This document shows positions 60,848 to 64,000 of a stretch of DNA of 64,000 bases, piece by piece. How positions within the stretch are numbered: position 1 is the first letter of the stretch; every line of letters starts with the position of its first letter. Below the pieces are notes generated by a model. The model was not told the origin of the DNA, did not search any database, and worked only from the letters and a program-made list of their open reading frames with translations. Made by a program: the position numbers and the translations under genes. The stretch is from a virus, in IMG/VR virus record IMGVR_UViG_3300027861_002706, positions 1 through 64,000 of that record; one strand, given 5' to 3'.

Positions 60848-61585
60848 TTAACTACTTCGATTATTCATTGCTGGTCTTTTAACTACTTGGATAACACCTT
60901 TATCACATCCATCGTTCAATATTGCTTGCATACCATTTTGTAAATTTTTTCCTAAGGAGTTACTATTGCTGACATCTGCCGACTTAATTTGCTCAGATAC
61001 TCCGATAGGAACTATACTCGTATGTCTAATATCTCCTGGATTTTTCCATGATATATCTAGTATAGTTATATGTGAAACATCGCTAGGTGCTCCAGTTCTT
61101 GCATTAGAAATCTCTAATTTGATAATAGGACTGTTTATAGGATTAGTAAAATCTATGTGGACATCACCAAAATAGCCCTTAGGCATTTTCCTTGTATAAG
61201 CACTAGCCCAATTAGCTATATATAAACCAATAGCCCGATCAGTAGTCTCGTCAGAAGTTTCAATAGCATCTATCTCTGTCTGAGTGAGGAAGCCAGACTT
61301 AACGTCTGACTTTAAAAATTCTATCTGATCGTTGATGCTACCCGATAGGCTATTTAGTTTATCCATTACCTTATTATATCGAGATCGCTCCATTATGACC
61401 ACATACTGTTGTGTTCCAGTAGTTATCTCGCCTTTTATATTAATGATATCTCCTATTACGGGAGTACTTGTATCAAGATAAGGACCCCTGTAAACAATAG
61501 CGTGCTCTATAAAGCTGCTATTATGCATACTGGGGTGATTTTTGGCATACTCAACTAGTTTGTTGCCCGGTGTACTTCTCGCCAT
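60848..61585 (-). CDS. Baseplate-region protein of unknown function (245 residues)
   Basis: The protein has a strand-rich opening (VYRGPYLDTSTPVIGDIINI), a helical middle with RYNKVMDKLNSLSGSINDQI, and a beta-rich end. The C-terminal 40 residues are polar and include NDGCDKGVIQVVKRP. The family is not recognised. Its place between the large hub-like protein and the gp25-like protein suggests a baseplate hub or tail-tip role, but no motif confirms this. Confidence 0.6.
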   Translation of the reverse strand: MARSTPGNKLVEYAKNHPSMHNSSFIEHAIVYRGPYLDTSTPVIGDIINIKGEITTGTQQYVVIMERSRYNKVMDKLNSLSGSINDQIEFLKSDVKSGFLTQTEIDAIETSDETTDRAIGLYIANWASAYTRKMPKGYFGDVHIDFTNPINSPIIKLEISNARTGAPSDVSHITILDISWKNPGDIRHTSIVPIGVSEQIKSADVSNSNSLGKNLQNGMQAILNDGCDKGVIQVVKRPAMNNRSS

Positions 61586-61594
61586 CAGATTCGC

Positions 61595-64000
61595 CTACCC
61601 TTCTTCAAATTGATCGAGTATATCCGGGGCTTCTCCTTGAGAAGCGATAAAGTCAGCCCAGAGGTATCGCGCCTGCTCCATTATGTTATCTATGCCATGA
61701 GGATTGCTACTTGCGACATCGATTGCACGGAGCCCGGCAGAGAACACTGTATTATTATATCTTAAAAGTTTTATCTTGGCCGGGAGGTATACTGGTATAC
61801 TCCCATCAATACGGTGAGCGCCGGCAGAGAACACGTCTCCTTCATTTGCATCTATAACCGTTTGCTGAGATATAACTGGATTCAAGTACTCATCCATAAC
61901 ACTACTTCCACCTCGAAGCATCAATCGCCCATACACAACATTCAACCATATAGCTCTTGCTCCAGCGGTGATTCCTGCTCCAGCGATAGAGCCTATCGCA
62001 GCGTTTCTAGCAGATATCGCTGCGGTGTATGCCGCCGTCTCAGCAGCAGTAGCAGTAGCAGGAAGAGCCCCAGCGGCTATCAGCCTTATCTGCTCTCGTG
62101 TTAACATTGCCTCAGCTCTGGCTCCCAGGTGGCCAAAAAGGCCTGCGCCGAGGCCTTGGCTAGAGGAGGTGCCTCCACCAAATATAGCTCTACCTGCACT
62201 TATCAGTGGATCGCTAAGGCTATAAGGTGCATAGCCACTCTCTCCTGGCTGTAATGCCATTTTTTTAAGCGGTGCTCGAGCAACACCCTCTGCGAGGCGT
62301 CTGTTTGCTCTGTTTATACGTACATTTTGTCCGTATCTGTAGCCTCTTCTAAGAACGTTTCTGAATCCGGTTGTTGCCCAATTCCGCCAAACTGCTCGTT
62401 GTGCGACTCTTGCTCCAACAACGACTCCTGCTCCAGCGAGTCGAGCGCCGCTCGTAAGTATCGTTTTAAGTGTGAACCAGACACCTGATGTTATGCCACC
62501 GGTGAATATCGAGCCAAATAACGCTGCAACAGTTATTGTGTCCATTACGCCCATAAAGGTTTTACCGTTAGCAAAAGAATACATCCATCTCTCGGCCTGG
62601 CCTGCATTATACGTTCCCAAAAAGCTATTCACTCGGGTTAGACCTACTGGAACTACAGTAGTCGTCCATCCGCTAGTAGAACTGTAGTTTTGTATAACAC
62701 GTTCAGCCATTATTTCTCCATGGATATTATTGACATTATCTACAATCCTAACTGAGTCATAAGGTTTAATATTTCTACCAATCATGATTAAATTACCACG
62801 ATACATCTTTGATAAACCTTGTGCTAATCTGAAGTTATTAACTTGTAGAGCTAGATTAGGAGTAGTCGCATTTATCTCTGTAAAAGTTTCAAGGATATCT
62901 TCTGGACCAGCATATAATCCTGCATAATTCATGCCCACCGAATTTTTCCTGGGCCATATCCCAAACTCTTGGTCAGAATCTATCTGAAAAACCCCTGCTG
63001 ACTTATTGATTCCACCTTCTTCTATGCCATAGTTAGTTGGCCCCCAATCACCCCACCCCGCTGTTTCATTAACAGTATTAATGGGTACTCTCAAGGAAAC
63101 TGCACTCCACATATCGGACTGTGTCGCAACTACATTATTTGCTATTAGGTCATGATCAGAAGAGACTACATGGTGATCCCTAAATAGTTTATGAGTAAAC
63201 GGTAGCATCTCGCTAGTATCGTCTTTGCTATTCATTATATCTTGCAGGACATCATTGTCTCTTTCTTCGCCATCTAATCCGATAGGGTTGAGTAGCTTGG
63301 TTGCCAGCTGAAGAGCTTGTTTGTATTCCATCAATGTTTTTACTATATAATCAACTGCAAGACTGTTGCCTGCTGCGGGATTCCTTGCAAAAGAAGTAGA
63401 GAGCTCTTCTCTCTTCGACATAAGATTTTTAAAGATCGAGATTTTCCTATCGGTACGAGAAGTATCCATAAATGTTGATGTCAGGAAGGGAACAATAGCT
63501 ATTTGTTCCGTAGAGTTGACTTGCCAACTAGCATCGAGGTTTACCTCGACGGCAGCTCCTTCCTCTTTGCTCGTTGACTTAAATAATCCAAAGTCCGACT
63601 CGTTGCTAATCAACAATGGCCAAAAATCTAATCTCTGCCCCGCGTGGTGGACTGCATTTCCGCTAATCGTAGTACTATTAACTTCGAGAGTGTTATTCAA
63701 TAAAGCACTAAGGCTAATGCTAGTATATAGCGGATTAGGCTTAAATGAATTTCCTCCAAAATTATATAAGGAGTTCCAGTTGGTTGTATTAAGTACATTC
63801 TTGCTGTTTAATCTGATCTTAGCTATAGCCTTAGAAGCTGTAGCTAGTTTGGTAAAGTCTGCTTCAGTTAATTTGCTCGTGTCTAAATTAAGGAATATAG
63901 CGAGCAAATTAGCATGCACGTCATCAGAAAGGTAAGGTTCATCAGAGATGGGCCTGAAGAGTGTATTCACCACTAGGTCTTCTAATTCCTTAAAGCCTCC
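61595..64000 (-). CDS. Large baseplate hub/tail-tip protein, N-terminus beyond the window
   Basis: The frame is open to the window edge (upstream residues read GGFKELEDLV before a GTG at 63971-63973), so the gene probably starts outside; at least 801 residues are visible. The first 450 visible residues are mixed, with WGPTNYGIEEGGINKSAGVF and GEIMAERVIQNYSSTSGWTT, the latter like the end of a hub protein beta domain. After that come hydrophobic, glycine/alanine-rich stretches (about 470-530: VAALFGSIFTGGITSGVWFT and ARLAGAGVVVGARVAQR; and later an Ala-rich stretch near MLTREQIRLIAAGALPATAT). These could be membrane-active or buried helices. Hub or tape-measure-like roles are both possible. 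Confidence 0.6.
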   Translation of the reverse strand, partial: GGFKELEDLVVNTLFRPISDEPYLSDDVHANLLAIFLNLDTSKLTEADFTKLATASKAIAKIRLNSKNVLNTTNWNSLYNFGGNSFKPNPLYTSISLSALLNNTLEVNSTTISGNAVHHAGQRLDFWPLLISNESDFGLFKSTSKEEGAAVEVNLDASWQVNSTEQIAIVPFLTSTFMDTSRTDRKISIFKNLMSKREELSTSFARNPAAGNSLAVDYIVKTLMEYKQALQLATKLLNPIGLDGEERDNDVLQDIMNSKDDTSEMLPFTHKLFRDHHVVSSDHDLIANNVVATQSDMWSAVSLRVPINTVNETAGWGDWGPTNYGIEEGGINKSAGVFQIDSDQEFGIWPRKNSVGMNYAGLYAGPEDILETFTEINATTPNLALQVNNFRLAQGLSKMYRGNLIMIGRNIKPYDSVRIVDNVNNIHGEIMAERVIQNYSSTSGWTTTVVPVGLTRVNSFLGTYNAGQAERWMYSFANGKTFMGVMDTITVAALFGSIFTGGITSGVWFTLKTILTSGARLAGAGVVVGARVAQRAVWRNWATTGFRNVLRRGYRYGQNVRINRANRRLAEGVARAPLKKMALQPGESGYAPYSLSDPLISAGRAIFGGGTSSSQGLGAGLFGHLGARAEAMLTREQIRLIAAGALPATATAAETAAYTAAISARNAAIGSIAGAGITAGARAIWLNVVYGRLMLRGGSSVMDEYLNPVISQQTVIDANEGDVFSAGAHRIDGSIPVYLPAKIKLLRYNNTVFSAGLRAIDVASSNPHGIDNIMEQARYLWADFIASQGEAPDILDQFEEG

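Noticed and set aside
1-64000. tRNA genes, integrase or attachment sites
   Set aside because: No cloverleaf-like segment or recombinase motif was seen by eye, and there is almost no non-coding space; an automated tRNA scan could still find one I missed.

Overview
The window looks like part of the genome of an AT-rich, contractile-tailed double-stranded DNA phage (a myovirus, probably a large one) that infects a Gram-negative bacterium. The contractile-tail call rests on a baseplate J-like protein (58828-59967) next to a gp25-like protein (59967-60395). They head about 43 kb of tightly packed minus-strand virion genes full of adhesin-type folds: beta-helix, LamG-like, discoidin-like, jelly-roll and coiled-coil fibre. 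The Gram-negative host is inferred from O-antigen-type sugar genes (gmd, fcl, rmlB-like, rfbH-like) and a small lipobox protein. Genes overlap by 1-30 bp or abut, many starts have an AGGA/GGAG ribosome site, and there is no non-coding gap over about 150 bp. No integrase, tRNA, CRISPR array, insertion sequence, endolysin, terminase, portal or capsid gene was seen.

Layout: (1) 1-1584, plus strand: the tail of an unknown gene, a small HExxHxxGxxH metalloprotease-like protein, a Nudix protein and a small unknown. (2) 4986-1726, minus strand: a degenerate Cas4-like protein and two GT-B glycosyltransferases. (3) 5004-20340, plus strand, one continuous gene train. It starts with a primase-helicase and an intact Cas4-like PD-(D/E)XK nuclease. 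It then becomes a sugar operon: Gmd, several glycosyltransferases, a two-subunit thiamine-diphosphate (ThDP) enzyme, a short-chain dehydrogenase-type protein, an RfbH-like 3-dehydrase, an RmlB-like 4,6-dehydratase, a GDP-fucose synthase and a methyltransferase. (4) 64000-20341, minus strand: the baseplate and tail/adhesin operon, ending in small genes that include an overlapping lipoprotein/short membrane-protein pair. Blocks 2 and 3 diverge across 17 bp. Blocks 3 and 4 converge with no spacer.

The most interesting unit is 13745-17965. Five adjacent, overlapping genes encode ThDP alpha and beta halves, a sugar dehydrogenase, an RfbH-like dehydrase and a 4,6-dehydratase. Together they fit a route to a 3,6-dideoxy sugar with an added two-carbon branch (yersiniose-like logic). 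Gmd and Fcl, at either end of the operon, complete GDP-L-fucose synthesis. The glycosyltransferases would attach these sugars to host surface polysaccharide, virion proteins or another acceptor; the sequence does not say which. All functional statements come from reading motifs by eye; no database search was run.
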